DNA from: Silene conica
Taxonomy: Eukaryota > Streptophyta > Magnoliopsida > Caryophyllales > Caryophyllaceae
Direction: 5' to 3'
Assembly: GCA_029255685.2 (NCBI GenBank)
Contig: CM055318.2
Span: 8,003,001-8,067,000, forward strand
Length of the DNA stretch: 64,000 bases
In this document: in pieces, positions 10,563 to 21,439 of the stretch
How positions within the stretch are numbered: position 1 is the stretch's first letter
How the letters are laid out: each line of letters begins with the position of its first letter
Translations under genes and position numbers: made by a program
The notes under the pieces: model-generated
Told to the model about the DNA's origin: nothing
What the model saw: only the letters and a program-made list of their open reading frames with translations
Database searches by the model: none

Positions 10563-13500
10563 TTAATGATCCTCTTTCACCTCAAAAAGCCCATCAGGAC
10601 CTGAAAACATAAAAAGTCATATCAAATGCAGAAACATGATATGAATGTTTAAGGACGACACATAAACTACGATACCACCACTCGGCTGCAAGTGTCGAAT
10701 GGGATACAATGTCAAGGGTCGAATACATTGAAAGAGCAATTATTTTGGACAAAATTAAACCTTTGGGGGTGAAATGTCGTGTCGGAGTGCCAAACACACG
10801 ACAGGTAAACAAAGTGTAGCATCAAATACTCGAAGTATAATAGCCCATAATGAAAAATAGGTTGGTAATTTAATCAAATTGAGTACAACTTAACAAATTA
10901 TATATATCAAACTGCACAAGCGTAAGTAGCCATTCTGCTTCCATCATACTCTTCCATAATCACATAATAATGAGTATTTGACTCCATCAAACACCGAAAC
11001 CCATACCACATAACCACAACAACAATCACACCATTTATGACACGTAGATGGGTAACTATAACTATTAAACAATCATCACAACACTGAGTTTCAGCTAACA
11101 TGGGAAAAAAACAGAAGCGCGAAGTTCAGGTGAAACATAAATCAAACAGAAGTGCGAAGTTCAGGTGAAACATAAATCATCACAATCATTTAGATCATGT
11201 GTTTCTTAAATGCGTCACGCAACATTCATAAACTCAACGCCTCAGGTTGAAAACGAAGAACTGAGTATACTTTGCAATTTGCAAACAAGTGATGTTTGCA
11301 GTTTGCAATCATTTAGGTTCGGGTCAGTTTAGGTATGTTTGAATTTGGGTAGAGTTGAGTAATTTTGAACAAGGTTATGTTTCAGACACTGTTACTCCGC
11401 CACGCCACTTCACTTAACTGTCGTGTCGTGTGTCAGACACGACACGACACTTCAACACTTCAATTTAGACCACAAAATAGGAAAGTTCACCCAAAATAGC
11501 CGTGTCGTGTCAAACACGACACCGTGTCGGAGAGTCGGAGAGTCAGAGTAAAACAGGTTTCAGATGTGCTCCTATCATGTCCTTGAGAGATAAGGGCCAC
11601 TTTGTAGACATCCATGATCAGCTCAATTAGCGTTTTCAGTCACGTTGGTACAATATTGGTTAAATTCGGCCAGGTCTTTGCCAAATATACAAACGCGTAC
11701 TATTCACAGTTTGACACTAGTATGTGAAACTAAGGAAAAAAATCTTGCATGTTGTCTCCATCATGTGACTTCATATATTTATCTTGAACACTTAAAAGAA
11801 ATGTACAAACTTGGCTCCAAATGATTTAAATTTGTTGTACAATGAAGTAAATGAAACATATAGAGGACTAGCCATTCTTTTTCTAGGTGAGGAACAGTCA
11901 TTTATCACAAAGTTACTATGAAATGGCCGTCAATTATACTAGTCCCTCAACATTCAGCAGCTCCACTGCTTAAATATTCTACTAGGCCTGCTACATTGGG
12001 TTTGCAGTCTCTATAAATAAAATGAAACCAGCTACAGACTTAATCACTAACATTAATATTAGGAATATTAATAATAGTTGGCCTCAAACATCACCTTAAG
12101 GTTTTGGTTGAGATGGTACATCTATCATGGTATCAGAGCCAGTGTGACCTCAAAAACCACGAAGTGGAAACCAGCACACGGTATGGGTGGGCCTGTGCAA
12201 ACTAACCACTCTTCAAGCCCAATGAGCATTTGAGTAAGAGAGCGTATTAGGAATATTAATAATAGTTGGGTCTCAACCATCACCTTAAGGTTTTGGTTGA
12301 GATGGTTCATCTATCCTAACATATCCTCAAATAATTCAGCCCTCAGCATAAGTTTTTTTTACAGAGGTCAACGGGTTTAAAAAAACCAATCTGACAACAA
12401 ACTTTAATAAATTACATTTACCATCGTAAGAAGTCTTCCATTAGATTAAAAATGGTCTTAGGTGTAGGATAAGTGGACAGCAAAAAGCAACGGTCAACTG
12501 AGCAGAAACCTCTGAAATGTTATTAAACCGATAAAAATAGGCAGCATAACAACTCAAAGAAATAATAATATAAATTGAACGACTTTCCGTAGAAAACCAA
12601 GTTTAAGCCTTTACAAGAAATGTAAAACCAGATTTGAAATAATGAAAGAACTACTTTATCCTACAATGTAGAGCAGAACTCTGGAAACTGGAGGTAACAA
12701 TACAATCACACGACAAACACGTGAATGGTAAGGGTTCAAAACTTCAAATTCTAATCTACATGAAAAAATGGATTACAAAGCCAATTTTCACAGTGGTCTA
12801 GCTGAATAGCTGATCCCATACCCCGCGTAACCCAACCTCTGGGTTAGTCAGAGAAAGGAAGAAAGCACAAGGCCATTCGAGATTTTCACTGGTTTTGTAA
12901 CCATGCAGTGCCACAAATGTTACTATGGTTATATTTCAATCTATGTATGACCTACTGCACTAGCGATCAGAACATTAAGCATCTCATCTGTGTGGCAAAT
13001 AAATAGCCTCCTTATCAGGTGAAACAGTAACGAACAATGGAGAGAAGTTAAGTAAATTAGAGTAGGTATAACGATGTAAGTTCATACCCCATGGAAACTC
13101 CTTGTTGCGAATGTGCATGTATGGGTATGCCTGCAAACATAGTCACAATGAAAAAATTAAAAAAGAATCCTTCGATTCATCTAGCTTAACAGTGTCAAAT
13201 CGTCAATCTGAGACAAAGGACCGTCGTGTATGTAGGGCCATAAAAGGGAATTATGTAAAGGATATTGAAGACTCTTAGTCAATAGTTATATTTGTTGCAA
13301 CAATTCCCTGTTATTTCCGTGATTTAGTCGACATACTTATAGAGGTTATGGTTGGGAAGCATATCTTCTGAAACTCCTTCGATAAATTACTAACTTGTTA
13401 CGAGTTATGACTGTAAGTATATATTGTAATTGTACACTTCTCACAGAAATACAACTCATCATTTCTCATACTCTATAAATTACATTAACAACTGCTCCAA

Positions 13501-14923
13501 CGCCTGTTACTTTAATCATATAGCATCCCGATAGTCAGTGTAATGGACGCAAATGCATAGAAATACAATGTTAGCTGCAGAAAAAATCCTTCAATCATAT
13601 AACATCCTGATACAATGGTAGCTGCATAAAAATACACTAAACGAGTATATATCACTATAGCGTATATCTCTCTCCCAAAAATTCTTGAAGACAAAATTCG
13701 TAATAAACGCAAATCTCATCACCATTATTCCAATCAACGACTATTCTAACCGGCGATACAGCCCACTCCACAACTATCTATCGCAATAACATGTTGCAAA
13801 ACTATCATAACATATACGGAGTATAGCACAATTCGTTCATGACTATTCTGACCGGAGATAGAAGCACTAAATCCACCATTATCAGTCGCGATAACAAATT
13901 CCATAACTATCATATCATACAGAAGACAATTCACTCACTACTCCCGATTATTCTACTCGGCAATACAAGCAATAAATAGACAATTATCAGTCGTGATAAA
14001 AAATTCCCCAACTATTACATCATACTGAGCAGAATTCTCTCAAATTATTCTAAATGCCGTTACAAGCACTAAATCCACAATTATCAATCACGAGAACAAA
14101 TTCCAAAACTATTATAGCATACAGAGCACAACTTTCTCACCACTATTCTAACCAGCAAAACAAGCCCTAAATCGACAATAAAAACCAAAAGTATTATATC
14201 ATACAGAACACAACTCACTCAAGACTATTCGAACCCGCAATACAAGCACTTAATCCACAATTACCAATCACGAAAACAAATTCTAAAACTATTAGTATAT
14301 CATACAGAGTCTGACACGGCTAATCCTCTAACCCGCAATGCAAGCCCTAAATCAACAATAGAAACCAAAACTATTATATCATATCGTACACAATTCGCTC
14401 AAGACTGTTCTAATCGCCGATACAAACACAAATTCCACAATTACCAGTCGCGAATTGCGATAACAAATTCCAAAACAATTCATATCATACAGAACACCTC
14501 TAATCTAAGATTAAACGGCGAAATCAATGATAGAAACAACAACAACAATGAAAAATTCAACGAGAACTAAAAAGAGAAGATTACTGACAGGAGGCTCTTC
14601 GAAATGAGGATGACCTTTAGACAAAATCCAGAACGCCGAAGCAGTACACGATACCATTCCAAGATACGTAATCTTCTCCCATTTATCTGATTCTTTCGCC
14701 TCATCTATTATTCAAATTAAATCGAAATTGACAAAACAGAAATTCAATCAAATTCGAATGAAAAACGACATTTAAACCCTAAAAATGGCGGGAAAAGGAG
14801 AGAATTACAGGCTTGATCACTGTGAGAGGAAGAAGAGAATGAACGCTTGATAATGTCGACGGAACGACGATTGCAGACGGCGGATTGGAGGCTTGATCTA
14901 AGCTTGCCTAGTGTTATCGCCAT
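10563..14923 (-). CDS. COX6A: Cytochrome c oxidase subunit 6a, mitochondrial
   Basis: Four exons on the minus strand: 14923-14809, 14704-14589, 13130-13088 and 10600-10563 (TAA 10565-10563). Phases are 1, 0 and 1; the product is 103 aa. Residues 1-38 form a Ser/Arg-rich mitochondrial presequence (RRSVDIIKRSFSSSS). Residues 46-70 read KWEKITYLGMVSCTAS... FWILSKGH, the single membrane helix of subunit VIa. The matrix-distal tail is AYPYMHIRNKEFPWG, then PDGLFEVKEDH, a plant COX6a signature. Role: nuclear-encoded accessory subunit of complex IV in the inner mitochondrial membrane. The start at 14923 (AAAATGGCG) is preferred over an in-frame Met at 14956 because presequence length then fits the family and the TATA-ATG distance is 67 bp. 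Intron 3 (about 2.5 kb) and intron 2 (about 1.5 kb) are swollen by a TRIM and a minisatellite. No frameshift or lost residue is seen. Confidence 0.95.
11111..11178. repeat. Two tandem 34-bp copies in COX6A intron 3
   Basis: ACAGAAGCGCGAAGTTCAGG and its continuation occur twice in direct order (11111-11144, 11145-11178), differing by one C/T. Confidence 0.8.
11415..11545. repeat. CGTGTCGTGT palindromic repeat
   Basis: GTCGTGTCGTGTGTCAGAC runs into its own complement (CACGACACGACAC), and a second copy follows at about 11503-11540 (CGTGTCGTGTC, AACACGACACCGTGTCGG). Similar strings occur at about 10770-10800 and at the ends of the MITE at 19505-19814, suggesting a related terminal sequence. It lies within COX6A intron 3. 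Confidence 0.6.
12057..12315 (+). mobile_element. TRIM-like miniature LTR retrotransposon
   Basis: Two direct repeats of about 70 bp (12057-12126 and 12245-12315) begin TATTAGGAATATTAATAATA and end CATCTATC. Directly after the first comes TGGTATCAGAGCC, the usual primer-binding site complementary to initiator tRNA-Met. Only 118 bp separate the repeats and no coding sequence is present. This is the layout of a terminal-repeat retrotransposon in miniature. It sits inside COX6A intron 3. The exact LTR ends (expected TG...CA) appear mutated and no target duplication is clear. Confidence 0.75.
13735..14500. repeat. Degenerate minisatellite, unit about 95 bp, in COX6A intron 2
   Basis: About eight degenerate copies. 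Each contains an ACTATTCTAACCGGCAATAC-like block, AAGCACTAAATCCACAATTA, a CAGTCGCGATAACAAATTCC-like block and ATATCATACAGAACACAA. A partial copy lies further left (13505-13620). The array makes up about half of the 1.46-kb intron between exons 2 and 3. Confidence 0.8.
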
Positions 14924-14989
14924 TTTCGCGTGCTCCTTCGCTCTTTTTTGCTGCAACTTTAACGTCGCACCTTAATTTGTCGAACGGGC

Positions 14990-14996
14990 TTATATA
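14990..14996 (-). promoter_or_regulatory. TATA box of COX6A
   Basis: On the minus strand TATATAA lies 67 bp upstream of the COX6A ATG. The leader between them has no other ATG except the in-frame one at 14956. Confidence 0.55.
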
Positions 14997-15028
14997 AAGG
15001 GTATTATAAAACGGTGTTTAAATACGAA

Positions 15029-15692
15029 GGCTCTGTTTGGCAAAACTAGCTGAAAAGGTAGCTGAAACCTGAAAAGGTAGCTGAAAGCTGAAAAGGTACC
15101 TGGAACCTGAAAAGTTACCTGAAAAGGTAGCTGAAAATTAAGACCTGAAAAGGTAGCTGATTTTTGTTAAAACTGTTTGGATACTAGCTGAAAAGGTAGC
15201 TGATATTCAACAAAATGACAGAAAAGGACATAGCTTATTATTGATATCTTTTACGTTTTTACTATTATTCTTGTGTTATTGTCTTTGACGACGTTACGTT
15301 TTTAATAGGCTGAGGTCAAGGCGAATGAGAAAATAATTAACATATAACGATTAGGTAAAAAAATTCAAACAATACACCCTTTAAAATATATTTTAGCGAT
15401 ACAAAAATAATTCTTTATTAAAATCATACAAAAAAAATACTCCGTATTAATTAAGCTTCACCCCAAATTAAAGTAGCGATCCTATACAATTAAGGGTAGA
15501 ATAGGTAGATGAAAATAAAACAGGTACCTGATTTCTCAAATGCTACCTGGAGTAGCTTTTTATTTCAGGTACCTTTTTTCCTCAAATCAGGTTCTTGCCA
15601 AACACCCAAAAAGAAATAAGGTACCTGATTGTTTTGACAAAAAAGTCATTTCAGACAAATCAGGTACCTGATTTGCCTTGCCAAACACAGCC
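15029..15692. mobile_element. MITE, TIR GGCTCTGTTTGGCAA (family A, copy 1)
   Basis: Ends are GGCTCTGTTTGGCAA and the complement of GGCTGTGTTTGGCAA, flanked by the same three bases GAA (15026-15028 and 15693-15695). Length is 664 bp and there is no coding sequence. Both sub-terminal regions repeat AGCTGAAAAGGTAGCTGA or AGGTACCTGATT many times. A 3-bp duplication and this TIR style suggest a PIF/Harbinger-like non-autonomous element. Its left end is only 33 bp upstream of the COX6A TATA box. Confidence 0.8.
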
Positions 15693-16000
15693 GAAGTAAG
15701 TTTTTTTTTATAGATAACAGCTAACATTTACACCGTATAAACATAGGAACTAAAGTTATTTTTTTTTTGTCTAACAACTTCTAACATTTCTGTTTTTTTT
15801 GTTTAATAACACCAAAATCAGTTTTCTGTCAAAATTTCGTCTGGACTAACGGTAAAATTGGTTTGACGCTTCTTTATTTTCCCTAATGCATTTCATTACC
15901 CTCCTCATCATGCTTTTCTAAACCCAATTTTCCCTTTTGTTAATTTCCCTTCAATTACACCTAATTTCCCTCCAATTATCCTTATGTAACCTTCTTCTTA
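15693..16000. other. Short AT-rich spacer between MITEs
   Basis: Nothing recognisable beyond T-rich low-complexity sequence and pyrimidine-rich stretches. Confidence 0.5.
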
Positions 16001-16878
16001 GACCATCCCCATGCAGAAGGTCACCATAATCGGGTCACCAACATTTTTACTCTTAATCTCACCTTAATTATCTTGACCCACTTTCAACCCATTTTCAGCC
16101 TCCCAAGCCTAGGTCATCAACTCAATCATTTTTCCTTTAATTTTCCATTTTCTAACATTTTCAACCCTTTATTACATTTTCTAACTTACCAAAATTTCAC
16201 TCTTACTTTTTTATTTATTATTAATAACATATTATAAATAAGTTATTTTTATAATTTTGATAAAATAAAAACTAGTCGAATATGTTTAGTACATATGGCT
16301 AAAAATTTTATTAAATAACAATATTTAAATTTTAAAAAGTAAAAAGATGATCTTATTGACAAGAAATAAAAATTATTAAAAACATGATTCGACATAAACT
16401 AATCTGCTTATATAAAAATTAAAAATGAAGCGACCTTTATTTATAAAATATTAGCGGACGGTTTTATTTGAAATTTAAAATTGAAGCGAACTTCATTTAA
16501 AATATTGTTGTAATTTCAATACATAAACATTTAAAATGAAGCGAACTTTATTTTATGAAAGAAACTTAGATGAAATTAAAAATTATAAATCATATACCAA
16601 AGAAACTTAGAAAATGAAGCGAACTTTATTGTTACGTAATGAGTCTTTCACGTAGTGACACGTGAACCCAGCTTTGTCCTTTTTGTATGCCAATAACAGA
16701 GTGACACGTGTAAGGTCACCAAAGAGGTCACCACATTACTTCAAGGTCACAAATTGACTCTCAAATTTTCAAGGTCGCCAAAATTAGTTCAAGGTCACCA
16801 ACATTAGTTACTTAATTATGTCATTAGCACGACCCAACAAGGTCACGACCTCCTTGGCGACCTTGCTTGGGGATGGTC
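16001..16878. mobile_element. MITE, TIR GACCATCCCCATGCA (family B, copy 1)
   Basis: Starts GACCATCCCCATGCAG and ends with the complement of GACCATCCCCAAGCAAGG. It is flanked on both sides by TTA (15998-16000, 16879-16881), the usual Harbinger/Tourist target duplication. Length 878 bp, no coding sequence. Internally the phrase AAATGAAGCGAACTTTA recurs several times (16424-16630). A second member lies at 39712-40049. Confidence 0.85.
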
Positions 16879-16881
16879 TTA

Positions 16882-17625
16882 GGTGTTTGACAAGCCATTT
16901 CAGCTACCTGATTTTTCTGAAACAACTTTTTTGCCAAAACAATAATCAGGTATCTTATTATTTTTTGAGTGTTTGACAACTACTTGTTTGGACTGAAAAA
17001 AGTGAAACAGATACCTAAAATAAAAAGCTACCTCATGTAGCATTTGACAAATCAGGTACCTTATTCATTTTTATTTACCTATTCTACTCTCGGATTTTAT
17101 AACGTTAATTAACAAAATTAAACACACTACAAAATCCTTACGAAAACTTAATTAATTTTTTATATGTGTATGACTTTAATAGAAAACTAATTTATATCAA
17201 TAGTATATTTTTGAGGATATATTGTTTAAATTTTTTTTTCGCTTAATCGTTATAGAAATTCTTTGGGCATGAATCATGTGTATATATAAAAGCTAGTAGT
17301 TGAAGTTATTCCTATAACTTGATTTTAATGGTCAATTCATTCGAAACAGTGTACATGAAGAAATCCTTCAAGTAGCAATGTAGGCATTTTCCAGTAGCGT
17401 TTTAAGTGTACGATTCTCTTCAGAAGTTACTACACTATTTGTTTCAGTCATTTGTCTACAATAACACAAGAATAATAGTAAAACCGTAAAATATATCAAT
17501 AATAAACCATGTTCTTTTACGTCATTTTGTTAAATATCAGCTACCTTTTCAGCTAGTTTCCAAACAGTTTTAACAAAAATCAGCTACCTTATCAGGTCTT
17601 AGTTTTCAGGTACCTTTCAAGTACG
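16882..17625. mobile_element. Family A MITE, copy 2, inverted and truncated
   Basis: Read on the minus strand, 17625-16882 follows the copy at 15029-15692 closely (AAAACTGTTTGGAAACTAGC, then ACTATTATTCTTGTGTTATTG). It lacks about the first 80 bp of that copy's left end. The other end abuts the TTA of the family B element. With copy 1 it forms an inverted pair about 1.2 kb apart. Confidence 0.75.
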
Positions 17626-18628
17626 AAAATATTTTTTGTCCCAATAAGGTACCAGACGAAAAAAAAATTTCGTCCCACACCTACCATGGACGAAAAAAAT
17701 TTCGTCTCATATTTTCTTTTTTTGGTGCGTTTTTTGGCAAGATAAAGTCACAAATCCGGGTAAAAAATAACTAAAAATCCGACATTCAAATTACGATTCA
17801 ATCCTAATTCCGTAAAAAATTAAGGCATAAAATTTGTGAGATGAAGAATGAAATTTGAGTTGGAGATAAGAAGGGTAGTTTAGGTAATTCATTAAAATGT
17901 GTCGACGATACTTAGTAATTTGTCGACGACGTTAGTAGGTTGGTTTAGTAATTCTAGTCACTTTGAATGAGACATATTAGTCTCTCATGGACAAATAGAC
18001 AACCTGGTATAGTATAATGTTGACTAATTAGATCCGCATAGAATCTGGATACACCATGTGTAAATGGATTTGGATTTGGATTCTATATGATTCGGTTCAA
18101 ATTCTACTATGGCTACCAGTTGCTATCTCTAGTTCTAATCAACTTAAAATACGCTTTATTAAGAAAAGATATTCTCGCTTATATCTTTCAACTAACGACA
18201 ATAATTATCTGCTACGAGTTCAGGAAGCGCTCATTTTTTTTCAAATCAATTGTCACGGAAACCCCTTGAATTTGAAAAACACTGCTTTCTGAACTCGTAA
18301 ACGATAATTATGGTTGGTCAAAAGTTTTTTTAACAGATAAACTGTAGCGAGCATATATCCGTTTTACGTAAGAGCAATTGAATAGATCAAAATCATAAAA
18401 TATAACGTTTGACTAAATTTTGAATTGAATAAATTCTTTATAACATTTTAAATCCGATCTAATATGTACATTATACTACAATAAGAAAAATCAACCATTC
18501 TAATCTAAATCAAGACAGTTAAACTCTACTCCATCAACCCTACAAAATTTCCAAAACAAATATCCTATCCAATGGTTTTTTTTTTACCAAGTAAATTCAT
18601 AGCCGCTACGTTTATCTCAATATCACGA
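17626..18628. other. Intergenic; foldback repeat near 18155-18345
   Basis: No gene is seen. A short palindrome lies at 17655-17700 (GACGAAAAAAAAATTTCGTC). A larger foldback has arms at 18191-18227 and 18285-18317, both containing TACGAGTTCAG beside ATAATTATC, and extends less perfectly to about 18155-18345. Confidence 0.55.
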
Positions 18629-20977
18629 TCAACGACTCAAAATAGGAGAATTATCATTAGTAGAATGACAATGAATATCAACCCAATTACTCTCCCCATC
18701 AACAAACCCACCACCATTAACATTATCTCCACCACCTTTACCCACAATCTCCCCAAGTGAATAAACGACGTCGTTTTCACTCCACCCGCTTTTAAGCAGC
18801 TCAATAGACAACCCTCTCACGTGCCTTACAACACCCTCCTTACCACCCCTCACGTGCCTCACATCACCCCTACCCCTACCTCCACCCCCACCATCCATCA
18901 TCATCATCTCCCTTACGTCATCCTCACACCATCCACCTTCCCGTAACCGGCACGTGACTTCTTCCATACACTCTCCTAACTCCCCTCTCCACCACCGCCC
19001 TCTCCGCTCCCTCGTGTCGTTGTTCTCGGCCGCTTCCGACCAAAATGATACCCTTCTGGCGTTTGTTAGGGTGGTGGTGTGGTGGAGTAGTTTATCGCTT
19101 TTCCAGAATTGCGGTGTTTTGTAGAAGTCGCCTACGTCGAGGGATAGTATTTTTATTTCTCCGCCATGCACGTAGATTACTGGATTTCCTGCTAAACTTG
19201 GCTCGCAAGGTACGTAACAATGCCTGTTCGTTCATAACATTTCTTAAGATTTTAGTAAACAAAACGTAATGAAAATATTGAAACTATTAATTAAAATCGA
19301 GTGTATTTTCTTATATATTTGACGGTTTACCCCGTGTCCATTAAAAGTAACGATTGCGGATCCCTCGTAAAAGAAAAAACTAAATAAAATATAAATTGGA
19401 CTTTTTAATTGGCTTTTAGTTAGGGTGCAGTGGTGCACGGTAATGTAGTACTTAAAAAGGACTTTTCTTAGTTTAATCGATACTAACATAGTGTGACAAT
19501 CTAAGTAGCACCAAAACGGACACGACATACCATGAAATTTAGAACACGGGACACGAAATTAAATATAATAAAATATACTGTATTTTTTATGTTTATAAAT
19601 AAAGTATAATTTTATTTTTATCATCTTTTTGAAGCTAAATATAAACAAGTAAATTCGACATTTACTATAAGTGATTCTCATTTTTTCAACCAAACTCATC
19701 TTTTAATCGATTTTTTTAAAAATTTCATTTCTCGTCGAAATTATAATATGTTTAGCAATGTTTCCAACGAGTGTCGGACACGAGACGGCTAATTAGGAGA
19801 AGTGTCCGTGCTACCTAGTACTGACGATAACATATAATTTGGCTCGATAAAATGACAAATACGGGTACAAAATATAATAAATATTCGCGATTTTTCTGAT
19901 TCTATCATTAAATATTTATAGTGATCGTATTTTGATAATCCTCCCTTTTTTTTATTATCATGATAAAAATGACTCGTAAAACATTATAACAAAATATTTA
20001 CTTTCATCATATAAAAAAGTCTTTAAAATGCAATAAATCTAGTGAAAAATCGTCTCTCAGTACATTGATGAGGGACAAGTGGACAGCCAATAAACACATT
20101 AAAAACTAATTAAAAAAATCAAATAAAATTATCATTAATAAGAGCCGTTAATAAATAAACTGAAAACTAATTAAAAATGATATTTGGCATTTCACTAACA
20201 TTAATGAAAAATTTTATCATTTAAAAATTTGTATTCGGATTAATAATAATTAACATCCACACTACAAATTTTTAAACAAAATTTGTGTTCGGAGTAATAA
20301 TAATTAATCCGACCACACCAAAAAGATTTCAACAATAATTAACATGGTCAAAATTATGTTCTTAATCCAATCTAATAAATCAAGTATAATATAAATCGCA
20401 ACACAATCACGTTAAATACTTAAATATGAGTTTTAATTCCGCCCTCTCATATATTTTATTTTATATTCAAAATAAAATAAAACGAGAGGGTGGTACTAAT
20501 TTGGACCTGGTGACGCTATCTCGTTATCCATAAATTAATGGACCAACAACAACATTACCTAAACACGGGCACCAAACGTGGAACATTCCCTAAAAACCCC
20601 TTGGCCACCGCAACCGCATCCTCATCATGACGAGGACGCGGTCCCCACGCATCGGACCAGAAATTCCCCCGGGAAACTTCCTTAACGAGAGAAAGAACAG
20701 GAAGAGAAGATAACAAACAAAGCTGATGCCGAGATGAGGACCGCCAATTAGGAAAACCCGGTCCAACCGGCAATCCTTCGGCGAGAATAGACCGTAAGTC
20801 GGGAGGAAATGTAGAACCCGCCGTGGATTCTATGGTGGCTATCTCCGACGGTTTTAGGCCTTCGGTTATAATTACGTTTTTATTTAAGACGGATATGATT
20901 TCCTTAGCGTATGCTGCAAAGGAGAATATGACTTTACGTGGTTTTGTTGTTGTTGGTGGTGGTGTTGCTGCCGCCAT
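18629..20977 (-). CDS. Uncharacterised plant protein with SUKH/SMI1-KNR4-like N-terminal half
   Basis: Two exons on the minus strand: 20977-20559 and 19223-18629 (TGA 18631-18629). The splice falls within an Arg codon (TTTAG|GTAATG, ACAG|GCATTG); the product is 337 aa. Residues 18-70 read FSFAAYAKEIIS..., then GLKPSEIATIES, then FPPDLRSILAEGLPVGPGFP NWR. This leucine/proline/glycine-rich pattern resembles SMI1/KNR4 (SUKH) domains. Further blocks are NFWSDAWGPRPRHDEDA, LVPVFRHCYVPCEPSLAGNP and VIYVHGGEIKILS. ARRVSFWSEAAE follows, then a variable Gly/Arg-rich loop and a final GWSENDVV. I recall Arabidopsis proteins of unknown function with this order of blocks; the SUKH link is my inference. 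No signal peptide or membrane segment is seen. The biological role is unknown. The intron holds a MITE (19505-19814). Confidence 0.85.
19505..19814. mobile_element. MITE in the intron of the SUKH-like gene
   Basis: The left end reads GTAGCACCAAAACGGACACG and the right end GAAGTGTCCGTGCTAC. These are inverted copies of GTAGCAC...GGACAC with a short insertion on the left. The interior is AT-rich and non-coding. The flanks show no convincing target duplication, so superfamily is open. Confidence 0.55.
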
Positions 20978-21439
20978 GGTGGTTAATGAAATGGAGAATT
21001 ATAGAATTTTGATATATTTTGTTGGTGTAATTATTTATTTTTAGTTTTTTTGTTTAAAATTGGGTTGATGTTGTTGCGGAAATGGAGGACATGTATTTGA
21101 ATCTGGATTCTTTAAATGGAAAAAATAGAAGGAAAGAAATGTGATGGATTTTGATTATGGGATGATGAAAAGCATGTAATTCTTGCTATTTTCTGTTGAA
21201 TTTTTTCGGTTACTTGTTCCACCTTGATTTCCATTTTGGACTTACCCGGTACCCGAGTAAAAAGTAGCCACTACGAGTATAAAAATTGCACGTATATATC
21301 TGACATAAACTTGTGACAGGCCAAGTATAAATAGGATTACACATAATACATTCAAATGTATATGAAATATCGTATATTTAATACAAATCTAATTGAGTTT
21401 ATAAGCAATTTTTTTGAGTTATAAAAATCAATCAATATA
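20978..21439. other. 5' flank of the SUKH-like gene
   Basis: This should hold the promoter of the minus-strand gene. An AAAATATATC string at about 21005-21015 could serve as a TATA element but is not diagnostic. Nothing else is recognised. Confidence 0.4.

Noticed and set aside
11415-11545. CGTGTCGTGT palindromes as a transcription-factor array
   Set aside because: Similar strings occur at MITE-like termini elsewhere in the window, so a transposon remnant is simpler.
14923-14956. Upstream in-frame Met as the COX6A start
   Set aside because: It would add MQQKRAKEHAK before a typical presequence; the Met at 14923 has the better AAAATGGCG context and fits family length.
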